DNA from: Tricholoma matsutake
Lineage: Eukaryota; Basidiomycota; Agaricomycetes; Agaricales; Tricholomataceae
Direction of reading: 5' to 3'
Assembly: GCA_026075535.2 (NCBI GenBank)
Contig: AP026547.1
Span: 8,432,001-8,496,000 of the forward strand
Length of the DNA: 64,000 bases
Part shown: one piece after another, positions 46,960 to 58,098 of the stretch
How positions within the stretch are numbered: the stretch's first letter is position 1
Layout: each line of letters starts with the position of its first letter
Program-made: the position numbers and the translations under genes
Notes under the pieces: generated by a model
Databases searched by the model: none
What the model was told of the DNA's origin: nothing
The model's input: only the letters and a program-made list of their open reading frames with translations

Positions 46960-47808
46960 ATGTCTGACTTTCAAGACCTCACGCGCAGCCTCCTAGCCGC
47001 TGGCAGTGTCGGGGATCCAGAGGGCGAAGGCGAATACCTGCTTTACGTCGATCCACAAAGATCCTTCCTCAGCTGCAGGCACTGGGAAGGCAATGCATTC
47101 GGTGAAACAGAGCTTATTGCTCCCTCTGTTCGCCCAAACTCCACAGCGGCATATCTCATCACCGAAACCGGCAAATTCGTCATCTGCATTACACCTTCAT
47201 CCAACCTCAGTGCCTACGAATACGACGGTCAGTGGGATGAAATTGACGACCACCCCATCACGAGCTACGAAGTGCATTCCGATGGCAGGCTCGCGGCGTC
47301 GATCGGTGCCAATGGAAGAATTTATGTTTTTTTCCAGGATCCGTCGCAGCGCCTAATTTGCCTCGACGACGCATACACCGCCACGGTTATCCCTGTGAAT
47401 CCCGTCGTCGGTAGTCCTTTCTCGATGGCACTTTTTAACGATAAACTACACTTGTTTTACATCTCGGCCAACGACAACTATATACATGACGTGACCCAAG
47501 AGGATAGCACTTGGAAAGACAGGGTGGTCATCAATTATGAATTCAAGACTGAGATCAAGTCGTTCTTCACGACTGAAGATGAGAAAGGGGAGGACTTGGC
47601 GTATGTGCTGACTGGGGACTCGGAGAATGCATTGGTGAAGATTACAGGGGGCGGGGAGATGACGAAGCTTGGGACTGTGAAAGATAGCACGTTTGTGCCG
47701 CAGACACCTGAACAAGCTCGCATAGTTGTAAGTTACTACCGCGGAGGGCAACTGGTTAAACGCATTGAGGCGACTGGGGCTCGCGTGCGGTGGCGGGAAT
47801 GGCGTTGA
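46960..47808 (+). CDS. beta-propeller protein, short paralogue
   Basis: The ATG at 46960 gives 282 residues. The propeller aligns along its whole length with the N-terminal half of the protein at 44663 (GEGEYLLYVDPQRSFL; RPNSTAAYLITETGKFVICI; ASIGANGRIYVFFQDPSQ; NPVVGSPFSMALF; KLGTVKDSTFVPQ). Where the longer paralogue continues into ankyrin repeats, this one ends in a short unrelated tail (ARIVVSYYRGGQ...). A GTAAGT at about 47727 could be a splice donor to an exon I cannot place, or the gene may be a truncated duplicate. No internal stops, so it may be expressed as a lectin-like domain alone. Confidence 0.75.
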   Translation: MSDFQDLTRSLLAAGSVGDPEGEGEYLLYVDPQRSFLSCRHWEGNAFGETELIAPSVRPNSTAAYLITETGKFVICITPSSNLSAYEYDGQWDEIDDHPITSYEVHSDGRLAASIGANGRIYVFFQDPSQRLICLDDAYTATVIPVNPVVGSPFSMALFNDKLHLFYISANDNYIHDVTQEDSTWKDRVVINYEFKTEIKSFFTTEDEKGEDLAYVLTGDSENALVKITGGGEMTKLGTVKDSTFVPQTPEQARIVVSYYRGGQLVKRIEATGARVRWREWR

Positions 47809-48793
47809 CTAGTTAGTACCGGGATCTACATTCATCAGAGGCATGTCGTGGTCATTGCGTATTCTTTTTGGAGTAGTTTGTACGTTATGTAACGGGGAGG
47901 TGTTTGCTACTTAGCTTCTAGTTCCAGTGTGGGGACGGGTGGGACTCTCGGGAATGTCCAATAAGTATACCCAGATGTCCTCAAATTCAACCCATATTGG
48001 TTTTACTGCAAGTCGCAATACTCCTCTCTGACACAAGCTCGCCGTCTTTTACGCGTCCTCATACCTTCTTTTAACCTGACCAACCTCCCAACAAAAGTGA
48101 TACGTTAAGACTGACGGCAGCTTGGCAGGCGTTGGGGCTTTAACTCTGACTCGAGACCGGCTTAGATTTTGAAGTCAGCCCCCTCCCCCTACAGAATTTC
48201 ACACTCAGCGGGTTTACCGACACACGGATTTTGAACAAAAAAGGAAATTGTCACATTCAACTTCCCCAATGCGCGACTCGGGGGTATGGACAGTTTCTCA
48301 CGGACGGGAGTATGTGAAATAGGTAAAACGACACCTTCGGCAACCCAAAGGGTCAGCCTGAAGGGTCTATTTTTTATTTGTGGCCTCGAGGTACACCTAA
48401 GACCTTTCCATGCAGTCCCGAAACCACACTCTGACAAACTCTGTATGGTCATCAACCAGAGTGCAGGAAACATCAGGAAAAAAGCAGATGCCTAGGTAGC
48501 AGTATATAGCCATTGTAGCACACATAGCCCCATAGACTGCCTCCTGATTTATAGCACTCGGTAGCAACATGGCAATTATTTATAGTGCTATCACTCCTAC
48601 AGTAGCACGACCTTGCACAACATAGTTTCCATAATTCTGTAAAGCAGTAGCTGCTATATCTCTACAATGTACTGTATAGTTCAATCTAGATCTTTTGAGC
48701 ACATATAGCTCAATGTATTCAAAGTATCACAATGGGATGGACAAAAACAAATAGTCAAAAGTAAAATAAACATAATGTAATGGAACCTGGTAT
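47809..48793. other. intergenic, no gene recognised
   Basis: Right border of the CpG-richer island. A few short frames (for example 48189-48473 minus) have no recognisable motifs. TAGCAC/GTAGCA repeats are scattered at 48500-48650. Confidence 0.4.
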
Positions 48794-51290
48794 CTAGTCA
48801 CTATCCCCATTCTCACCATCAGATTCAGCCTGAGATTCATCCTTGTATTCCTTCAGGGCAGCATGGAATCCATTATCAGAAATGGTAGGTGCACCAGCAG
48901 TGGAAATTGGCTGTGCACCAGCATGAAATCTAGTGTTTAAGGGTCCAGTCCAGTTTGGTTTTTTGACCCAAAAATGTAAAGACTGCAACCTAAACCAGTC
49001 CAGGACCAACCCAGATACTGCTAGAACCGAACCGGACCACCTAGGACCGGTCCTTTCTGGTTAAAAGACTGAAAAAGACCATTTAAGACTGGTTCAGACC
49101 AAATTACCAATGTTTTGTCATGAAATTTGTCGTTTTAATATAATCCATATGTATCTTAGCAAATATTACCCGGACCTCATAACCACTGTACAAATGGATA
49201 GACATTGTAATTCCCCATCATTCTGTCTAACTTTTAAGACATTCCATCAAGATTTGACTTGGCTATGATCAATATAAAAATACATCTACTGAATGACTCA
49301 TGCTGAACACCAAGAAATGTAATGTGACAACCATAAATTATGTGATGCATAGCATGCATTGACAAATGGTGGGAGTATTATTATACATGTTAGTCCTATG
49401 ATCATTGATAGAATCAAGCAAATGATCAACATATGAGTAAGATGAAATGAAAATCAATCTGATACAACCCAATACTCATACAAAAATAGATTTGGTTATA
49501 TCTTCCTCAATTCTTAACCATTTTTTATGCACCAGTGGTTGAATTCACCAGATTTCATGTGGGAACATGGTCCAAGATATATTCCCATGATAAAACTGGT
49601 CCTAACCAGTTTAGACTGGTTTTCTTCAGTTTTACAACATTTTTCAAAATGGAAAGACTGCTAACTGAACTGCAAAAGACAGGTCCAATTCAGTCCAATT
49701 TTGGTCTTTTTTTCGGTCCTATGGACTGGACCCTTCAACACTAATGAAATCTGAGCAACTGATTAGCTGGTCAGACTATCAAGGAGCTATTTATTGTGTA
49801 CCTGCCATGGTCATAGAGCTTGATGAGGATATTGGTCAGAATGTGTTGCTTTGTGATCTTGCTGAAGCACTCAAGGCAATGGATGTGATCTTCATAAATG
49901 TCCTTGTAGAGAGCAGTGCTGAATGGGATATCAGTCCTGACACTGGTAATCCACCCATCAATGCAGCACTCAATCTAATTAAAGATGTGAGAAGTTGCAG
50001 AGAAGACTAACATGAGTATGTACTGCAAGGACAAGCGCAAGAGCTGAGATGGTGAGTGGATTAAACTGCACTGCATGAACAACACCCTCATCTTGCATGT
50101 TGCAGAACCACATCATGTTCACAACCTTCTGTAGTATCTTTGCCTGGTACATGCCTTTGCACTTCATTGTGTCAGCATCAGTCACCTCCATGGCCATTCA
50201 AATGTCATCATAAAGACAAAGGTGCAGTAGAGAATAATACCTTATAAACAAAACCTCTACCCTCCCTCAAATCTTCTGCAGTCTGGTGATTTTTTGCAAT
50301 AATCTTCTGGTTGAGCCCACTCTCAAACCTGAAAAAGGCTTCCACTAATAAGTGCATCTTTGATTTGAGTTCACCACAGAGCTGGGAATCATGGCTAGTA
50401 ATCTGCCAGTTAGAAATTAATATTTGTCAATTTTTACAGTGGTCAGGAACACTTAACAAGCTTTGCAATTCAAGGAGTGATTTGAGCTTCTATGTCAAGC
50501 TGCACACATGCATCCTTCCAAACTTGTCCAAGTATCTCTGCCTCCTTTGCATTGTCTGGAAAGGCACTGACCATGCTGATATTTGATCTATAGTTAGAGA
50601 TAGCAGCCAGAATAAGAGCCTTTGTTGTGTTGTTGTAGTTGGCTGCCTTCAGGCATCCACTTGAGGTCTTGAGTACTTTCAATTCTCTGAGGGAGTCGCA
50701 AGAAGATGCCCGCCATTTGAAGGTGACAACATCCTCAGGGCCAACTGAAGGTGTGTGTGAAGGACTATGAGAGGCATTACTCTGATGATTGTGGGAGGGA
50801 CCATCCAAGCTATCTAAGTCATGACCACCATTGGAACTTCTGTTACTAGGGGAGGGACTGGAGTAGGCCATACATTGACCACAAGCCTGAGATCGCACAA
50901 GTGAGCATCCACACTAGAGATTTAAACATTAGTTAGTCATTCAGCAGCAAGAGATCACCATACATTTTCATCTGAGGTATCTTCAGCTTTGTGAGCAGCC
51001 TGAGCATGAGCAGCTTCAAGTTGGCAGTCACATTTGGCAAGAGCTTTGTTCTTGAGGATCACCAATTTGGAAGCTACAGTCTGAGTTGTGAACTATGTAG
51101 AATAGGTAAAATAAGAGCCAGTAAATCAACAAATAATAAATAGACTTACAGTGGTTGGTGCATCCACATCATCACTTTAATACCTGTCAGCACCATCACC
51201 TTCATTGTCACTGTTCTCAAGTGCTCGGTGAGCCCATTGAAGCTTCCAAGCTTTGGCTGCCTCATGCCGCTGATGATGCTCGACCAGGAA
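48794..51290 (-). pseudogene. DUF6532-like gene split by an 813-bp MITE
   Basis: Reading leftward: a helical charged segment (HEAAKAWKLQWAHRALENSDNEGDGADRY, about 51200-51290, seen in pieces), an exon rich in Ala/Lys, a Ser/His-rich linker (50750-50890), then the DUF6532-type core ALILAAISNYRSNISMVSAF and VWKDACVQLDIEAQITP (50470-50640). It continues through GELKSKMHLLVEAFFRFESG (about 50360) and the C-terminal helices. The last coding part (SDNGFHAALKEYKDESQAES to the stop at 48794) lies beyond the MITE at 48931-49743. DUF6532 is a large mushroom family of unknown function, often repeat-associated. Stops in several exons suggest a pseudogene. Confidence 0.75.
48931..49743. mobile_element. 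813-bp non-autonomous hAT-like element
   Basis: The left end TAGTGTTTAAGGGTCCAGTC and the complement of the right end TAGTGTTGAAGGGTCCAGTC form a terminal inverted repeat. The exact 8-bp duplication ATGAAATC lies at 48923-48930 and 49744-49751. Subterminal GGACC/GGTCC/CCAGT iterations mark both sides. It interrupts the 3' part of the DUF6532-like gene. Its first seven bases match those of the 374-bp MITE. Confidence 0.92.
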
Positions 51291-52423
51291 ACCCAAACAA
51301 AACCCACAATAAGGCCTTGAATGGTATAACACTAGTTAGAGGAAGGTTGCAAGGTGGTACTAAATATCACCACTGTTACCCAAGGTTAGGGAAATGACTT
51401 TAGAGAGGGTCCGATGAAGTTCAATGAGGTTCAAGAGTGTACAAAGTGCTGTGATGATGTTTGAGGAAAGTTTGAAGAGGTTTGAAGATGTTTGAGGGGC
51501 TTATAGAGGATGAGGACAATTTCAACAGGAGGCTGAGGATAGACTATAGGGATGTAGAAATGCTTTTGAGAGGGGATAGATGATAGACGATAGATGATAG
51601 TTTTGAGAAGCTAGTATGAGAAGTTTGAAGAAGTTCAGCGTAAAACACTGAACTTCAAGACTAAGTTGAGATGCTTGGACTCAAGAGAATTGCTCTTAAA
51701 TCAGACGATTGATGTGAGAAGATGATCTATTCTGTCCTTCTAAGTAGCTAGTACAAGGCTATATATATTTGTAAGAGATGGTACTTAAAAGGAAATAAAA
51801 CATGAGGAATACATGAGGCAAGATATAAAACAATAAAGGTGTTCACAAATTATAAAATAAATAAAAGATGATAAGAAGGGAAACGTATAGAGTCACGATT
51901 TATTGTGGGTACCTGTCCTATTGATCCAATATATCATCAAGACATCAAAGCACCACAATCACATCCTAGAATCCCATCATTGTGTCTCCTCATGTCTGGT
52001 GGTGCTTGATATGTGACGCACTAACTCATATGAGGTGTGCTGCATGTATCTGAAGGGTGGTGTGATAGGTATATGGCAGCTGAAGATGTTCAAGGTGCTG
52101 CAAAGATGTTTGAACCTGCTCAAAGTGTTGCAAAGTTGTTCAAAGTTGTTCAAAATTGTTCAAAATTGTTCAAAGTCGTTTGAAGTAGTTTCGGAGCAGT
52201 CTCATGGGGTTTGTAGGGGTTCATAGGAGTTGGGAGTGTGTGTGTTGATGTGTTGATGCATTTGGAGACATTCCCAGAGCTTAGAGTGCATGGTGGACCT
52301 ATCATCCTCCCCCTTACTGAAATCCTGACTGTCCCAGTCAGCCGATTGGAGTCACGTGCAAACTGCATGATCATGTTGAAATTGTAAACAAAACTCAGAA
52401 AACTTCTCGTTCTTCTTCGTCAC
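51291..52423. other. low-complexity flank of gypsy 3
   Basis: No gene. It holds AAGTTTGAAGAGGTTTGAAG-type runs (about 51420-51500), a GATAGATGATAG run (about 51580-51600) and a GTTGTTCAAA tandem array (about 52125-52180). The last 100 bp is the left flank of the gypsy 3 target site. Confidence 0.5.
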
Positions 52424-53075
52424 TGTTAAGACTATAGGTCTCAACTCAGCCTAGTCTTCGTATGTTGCAGTTGGAGGCTTTCCAACTGTATCAGTTCTTG
52501 CAGTAAGAGGCTTTCTTACTGTATTGGGTTCTGTTTGGGACTTGGTGCTTCCTAAGTCGATATGGCTATCCGTACTCAGAGGCTTTCTGAGTAGACCGTC
52601 AGTTTGTGTATCACAGTTGGAGGCTTTCCAACTGTCGAGTTTGAGTTATCACAGCTAGGGGCTTCCTAAGCTGTCAAGTGTTCTGGTTGAGTCTAAGACT
52701 GTTATTTGAATTAGGTCAAGCTGGAGAATACACAGAGTGTAGCTACAGCTTATATACTGTTCCAGGACTATCTATCGTCCAATCGGAAGGTGAGATGCTT
52801 ATCAGGTAAATATAGACAAGAACAATAGAAACAATAGGCCTCATGCCTTGCATGAGGCATCCAATGTCAAGGACATGCTGTGGCGCAGCATGTCGATCGT
52901 GAGGGTCCGACGTCATGGACCTCATGTAAAGGGGTTGTTGTACTATGGTGTGTGTGGGAGTGGATTCAGGTGCATGGAGTCACCATGCGTCAAGGTGTCT
53001 CCCATCAGAAGTGAGTCGAGTCAAACAGAAAAATGAAGTGCCCGGTCTTGCGGGTCCAGATAACAAATTGTAACA
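52424..53075 (-). repeat. gypsy 3, 3' LTR (652 bp)
   Basis: In plus orientation it starts TGTTAAGACTATAGG and ends AAATTGTAACA. It contains many short mirrored pairs: CAGTTGGAGGCTTTCCAACTG, CAGTAAGAGGCTTTCTTACTG and CTCAGAGGCTTTCTGAG, each an inverted repeat around GAGGCTTTC, plus palindromes at 52839-52857 and 52872-52894. Confidence 0.93.
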
Positions 53076-53088
53076 TCACCTCCCTTCT
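53076..53088 (-). promoter_or_regulatory. gypsy 3 polypurine tract
   Basis: On the minus strand AGAAGGGAGGTGA abuts the 3' LTR start, matching the position and GGTGA ending of the gypsy 2 tract. Confidence 0.6.
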
Positions 53089-53129
53089 ATCTTCGAAGTC
53101 ACTGACTTCGAATTACTATCTGCTCCCCC

Positions 53130-53855
53130 CTAGGTTCTCCCACATGGTTCTCCAGTCATATTTCCCATCGTGTCGTCATCAAAATTATCGTACCCCAATT
53201 CAAGGAAATCCCATCGCCTCTGCTCTTCCTCTTGTTCTTTCTGCTGCCTCATTGGGCAGTCGGGGCTGTAATGTCTGGGGCCTCGTTGCTTGCAGTGCTT
53301 GCAGATATGTTTTTGGCAGATCAGGCCCAAGTGCCCGATCTGGTGGCAGATGAAGCATCTGGTGTTCCTCATGTGGGGAGGGGACCAAGGTGGCTGGGTT
53401 GACCATGGTTCGGGTTCAGGTGTCATGAGGTTGATGATCTCTAAAGGTTGGGTCATCTGGTTGCTTGTAGAGGGGGAGGCATTTCCAGAGGCGGTTTGTG
53501 GTTTGTTTTTGTTTTTCTGCCTGTTGTAAGGTGAGGGCGAGGTCAGTCGTTGTCTGTTTTGATCTATGGGGGTGTGAGGGTTTCTTTCAACCGCCTTCTG
53601 TCTGTCTGACCATGGCATAGCCATGTCTTGGATCACTTGTTCAATTCCGAGGGTGTCAGCGTTGTTCATCGCTTCTTCCAGGTTGCATTTCATTCAATCA
53701 ATTGTGCTTCAGTAGTAGAAACACATTCTTGCAAGGTGGTATTTCGAGGGGTCATGGGCGAGGTGGGTGTGGAGGGTTTCAGCATTTGCTGGGTTTCATA
53801 AGAATTGTTTGGTGAATCGTCGTTTGGGGGGTATTATGGGTGTCTGTTCTGCCAT
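53130..53855 (-). pseudogene. gypsy 3 third ORF: double zinc-knuckle protein after pol
   Basis: The frame starts at an ATG at 53855 (MAEQTPIIPPKRRF) and runs to 53130. Three TGA codons lie in its first third; downstream of 53693 it is open for 187 residues. That part has a DTLGIEQVIQDMAMPWSD segment, a Pro/Gln-rich linker, and two adjacent cysteine clusters, CFICHQIGHLGLIC and CKHCKQRGPRHYSPDC, then a Glu-rich tail. It lies between pol and the 3' LTR, where env-like genes sit in other elements. Gag has its own knuckle, so this is a separate nucleic-acid-binding-like product. Not a recognised named family. Confidence 0.75.
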
Positions 53856-53911
53856 GGATAGGTGGGGAGTTTTCTGTGGTTAGTTCGGTGGGTGTCTTGG
53901 TCTTGGGGGTT

Positions 53912-56900
53912 CTACAGCTGTCGTTGCTGTTTATATGCCCCTAGGATTGTCTTGGCATGTTTCAGGTTTCCCTCGGGCTCCCATGAGTTCTCCGAGGTCA
54001 GGTATCTGACCCACTTCACTAAGAAGTGCATGGTCCTTCCTTTCTTCTTATGTCCGATGATCGCTTCCACTTCATATTCCAATTTGCCTTCTATCAGATT
54101 GGGCGGCAGTTCTGGGAAGTTCAGTCCATGTGTCTCGGTTTCTTTGTATGGGGAAAGGAGTGCCGCGTGGAATACCGGGTGTATTTTCCACTGTTCTGGT
54201 AACTTCAGTCGGTAGGAGAGTGGGCTCAGGACCTTTTTGATGGTGAATGGTCCTTCTCTTTTCGGTGTGAGCTTCTTTGTTGCATGAGTCGTTCTGAGGT
54301 TCTTTGCCTCTAGCCACACTCTGTCTCCTTCTTTGAATGGGGTGAAGTGTCTTGTCATCCTTTCCGCCATCATCTGTCTGGCTAACTCGTGTGTTGCCTT
54401 TGCTTCATCTCGGGCCTGTTGCAGTGCGACAAGTCGCTTTTCTATGGCCGGTATGTTTGTCTTTAGGTAGGGGAGGGGGATCGCCTTGGGCTCATAGCCC
54501 ATCATGAGGTAGAATGGGGAGTTCCTCTGTACTGAGTGTGTCCTCTGGTTGTGTGTGAATTCGGTGGTCGGGAGGAGGTGTTTCCAATTCTCCTGGTTGT
54601 TCGAGCAGAAGATCCGCAGGTACACTTCTACTTCTTGGTTCACCTGTTCTGTCTCTCCATTGGTCTGGGGGTGGTATGCCATACTCATCGCTAGCTTGAT
54701 TCTGAGCAATCTTCCTAGCTCCTGGAACAGCTGCGAGGCAAATCGTGGGTCTCTGTCAGAGATGATCTTGTCCGGGAGGCCGAATCGTTTGTAGACATTG
54801 TCTAGGTAGAGGGTGACCGCTCCCAGTGCATCCACAGTTTTCCTGCAAGGGATAAAAATTACCCCCTTCATAAGCCCATGGTCTACCACGACCATGAGTG
54901 TATCATAACCATCGGACTCCAGTAGGTCGGTTATGAAATCTGTTGTCACCATCGTGAATGGTCTTGTCGCTTCGGATTTGATCGGTTGCAGTGGGGGTGT
55001 CATCGGGTGGGTATTGACCTTCATTTGCTGGCATGTGGCACATCCAGCGACATAGTTCTTGATGTATGTCATCATTCCTGGCCACCAGTAGTCTCTCCTG
55101 ATCATTTCCGTTGTCTGCCATTGTCCTGGGTGTCCGCTGGTTACTCCTTCGTGGTATTTTTGCACCAGCTTCTTCCGTAGATCTCCATTGTCTGGGACGT
55201 AGCACCTGTCTCGGAAGAATAGAAGGCCGTCTTCTATTTTCCAATCTTCCAATGCCAATTTGATCAGTGGCGTTCCTTTTGTCTTTAGCGCCTCGATTGC
55301 ACTTTTTACCAGATTGTCTTTCATGATACTACCCACAAGTAGATCATGCATTTCTGTGTCAATGAATTTCACAAATACTGTTTCTGGCAGCATTGTGACA
55401 TCTTCATTATCGTTGTCTTCTTCCGGTATATGGTCCGCTCTCCGTGATAGCGCATCGCTCTGTACCATCTGAGATCCAGGCACATGGTCAAGTTGCAAGT
55501 CGAATTCCGATAGGAATAAGCTCCATCTTGCCTGTCATCTGTTCAGTTTCTGTGCCGTCCGGAAGTACGTTAGGTTCTTGTGATCCGAGAGGATTACTAC
55601 CAGGTGTTCTGAACCCAGCAGGTAGTGTCTCCAAGTTTCCAGCGATCGTACTATTGCCAGAAGTTCCCTGTTGTATATCTTGTAGTTCCGTTCCATTGGT
55701 GTCAGTGCATGTGATATGTATCCGCACGGATGCCAGTCTCCATTCGTATCCCTTTGTCTCAGCACTCCTCCTGTTGCATGTTTTGAGGCATCTGATTCGA
55801 TCATGAATGGCTTTGTCGGGTCTGGCATCAGCAGTACCGGTGCTTCTGCAAATTTCCTTTTCAGCGTCTGAAAGGCCTGTTCGCATTTGGTTGTCCAGTT
55901 GAACGTTTTGTCCTTCTTTGTCAGCTCATTAAGCGGTCTGCTTGTCTCTGCAAAATGTCCGATAAACTTCCTGTAGAAGTTTCCAAATCCCAGGAAAGAT
56001 CTGACTGCCTTTACGTTTGTCGGGGTTGGCCAATCCTGTATACCTGCCAGTTTCGTGTTGTCCATGGCAATTTCGTTGGGTCGGATGATCAGACCCAAGA
56101 ATTCCACTTCGTGGACGTCAAACTTGCATTTCTCTGGCTTCAGGTATAAGTCATTTTCCGCCAGTCTTTGCAGTACTCTCTTTGTCCTTTCCTGGTGTTT
56201 GTTCTGATCCTTGGAGAATATCAGGATGTCATCCATGTAAATCATGAGCCATCCTTCTCCGATCATGTCATGGAATATCTCGTTCATCATTGCCTGGAAA
56301 GTTGCCGGTGAGTTGCATAATCTGAAGAACATCACCGTTGGTTCAAACAGCCCCCAATTTGTCTTGAAGGCTGCCTTCCATTGATCTCCATCCTTGATTC
56401 TGACATTGTGATATCCCCATCGGATGTCCAATTTCGTAAACCATTTCACCCCTCTCAGTTTGTCCAACAGGTCTCCTACCAGTGGCAGCGGGTAGGTATT
56501 CTTGATCGTTCTGTTGTTCAAATACCTGTAATCTTGGCAGGGTCGTAGCGCATCCGAGTCCTTCGCAACGAAGAAGAATGGCGATGCCATGGGTGATTTC
56601 GATGGTCGAATGTATCCCTTCTGTAGGCTTTCGTCGAGAAACTCGTTGAGTTTCTTTTGTTCTGCCAGTGACAATGGGTAAACCCTGCAATCCTTTGCCG
56701 TAAAGTCCACTTTCAGTTTGATCGCATGATCCCAGGGTCTTGATTCTGGGAATCGTTCCGATGCTTCCTTTTCGAATATCCGTCGGTACTCCTTGTACTG
56801 TTCGGGGAGTAGTTCATCTAGGGTCTTCTGTTCGGGGTCTCCTTCCTTCTTATGTGTCAGGTGTTGAGAGACTGATGTCTTTGCCCTAATCCAGATATTT

Positions 56901-58081
56901 TGTCCATAAGCATATCGCGGTGATCCTTTTGCCTTTACGATCCGAGAGATTGTCTTTGTCATCTGAGAATATCCATATCTTGGCTCATCATATTCCTCTG
57001 TCAGCGGTGTCCTAGCTGGTTTGAATATTCCAATGATGGGTTCTCCTCGGATGTAGGCGACCAGTAGCTCGTCGTCTTCGATCTTTAGTTCAGGTGTCCC
57101 TTCCAGTTGTTCCGTTGCTTGTTCCTTTGCCTGTTTGTGGTTTTCCGGTGCTGGGTTTTCCTTCCCAGTGTCTTCTTCGTCTTGTGGCCCAATGGGCTCT
57201 GCATCTTGAAGAGTCGTGACTGCAATCTCTTCATCCTCCACTTCTTCGATTGTCGCTCTCCTTGTTTCGGTGGGTACTGTGTTCTTTCCCAGCTTAGTCC
57301 GAAGGGCTTCTCCCATCTGCCTTGCTTTATCAGCAATTTTCCGGCATTTTGTTAGCTGTTCCTCGTTCCTCCGTTTCTTTTTGAGGGCGAGCTTTTCTAA
57401 TTCTTTAGTGGCTAGGTGGTGCCACGTAAGTTGCTCTTCTTTTGCCTCTGTCTTGAGGCCCATCTTTTCTTTTGCTTGGGTGACCATCTTTTGTGCCCAT
57501 GCCCGTTTCTCCTCTCTTGTCATTTCTTTGAAGGGCTTCCCTTCTTCTTTGACTGTTCTCCGGCGCCAAGCCAGAGGTTTGTCGTCAGATTTCTCCGTTC
57601 GCACCCTTCCGATGAGGGTTTTCCCTTTCCCAAATGAGAATTCTGGGTGGGTTCGGTCGGTCATTCGGAATTGGAAGGTTCCAATTCTCCAGTCGATCAC
57701 TGGGTTGATTCTTCTGAGCCATGGCAGACCCAGGATAACTGATTCTTTCCCTAATCCTGCAGTGAGGAAGGTTGTTGGGAACGATCTTCCATTGATCATT
57801 AAGAATCCTTTGGTGTAGTGGGAGATCTCCCCTTTCTTGTTTGGGGTTCCATCTATGTTCTTGACCCTGATTGTCCTTTCCAGGGGGTGTAGTTCAAATC
57901 CGCCGCTTTTTGCGAATTTGTGGCTCATGAATATTCCTCCTGCTCCTGAGTCGAGTAGGGCTTTGGTTTCGATGGCTTTCCCTCTGCCTGCTCCTAGCAC
58001 TTTGATATCTAAACACATAGATTGATTCTTCAAAGTGGCTAGTAATACAGAGCAGACAGAGAGTTTGGTGGTACCTGGCAT
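53912..58081 (-). pseudogene. gypsy 3 pol (PR-RT-RH-IN-chromodomain), single stop
   Basis: Read from 58081 (MPGTTKLSVCSV). Protease has ALLDSGAGGIFM. A long charged linker follows. RT begins near LPEQYKEYRRIFEKEASERF and has the catalytic YMDDILIF. RNase H starts at MIESDASKHATGGVL. The frame meets one TGA at 55535-55537 after KLNR and continues in the same frame to 53912. Integrase has HEGVTSGHPGQW...CATCQQ, aspartates in TTDFITD and ISDRDPRF, and glutamate in TNGETE. The chromodomain (LEYEVEAIIGHKKKG...FLVKWVRY) ends the protein. About 1390 codons in total. Confidence 0.93.
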
Positions 58082-58098
58082 CGAGGCAGGCCACCTCT

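Noticed and set aside
52305..52320. 16-mer TCCTCCCCCTTACTGA also present at 62971-62986, as a possible polypurine tract of another LTR element
   Set aside because: At 62971 it lies inside gypsy 4 coding sequence before the integrase, and no LTR could be defined next to 52305, so the match may be chance or a coding remnant.
57216..57818. 200-codon plus-strand frame
   Set aside because: Antisense shadow of the charged linker of gypsy 3 pol.
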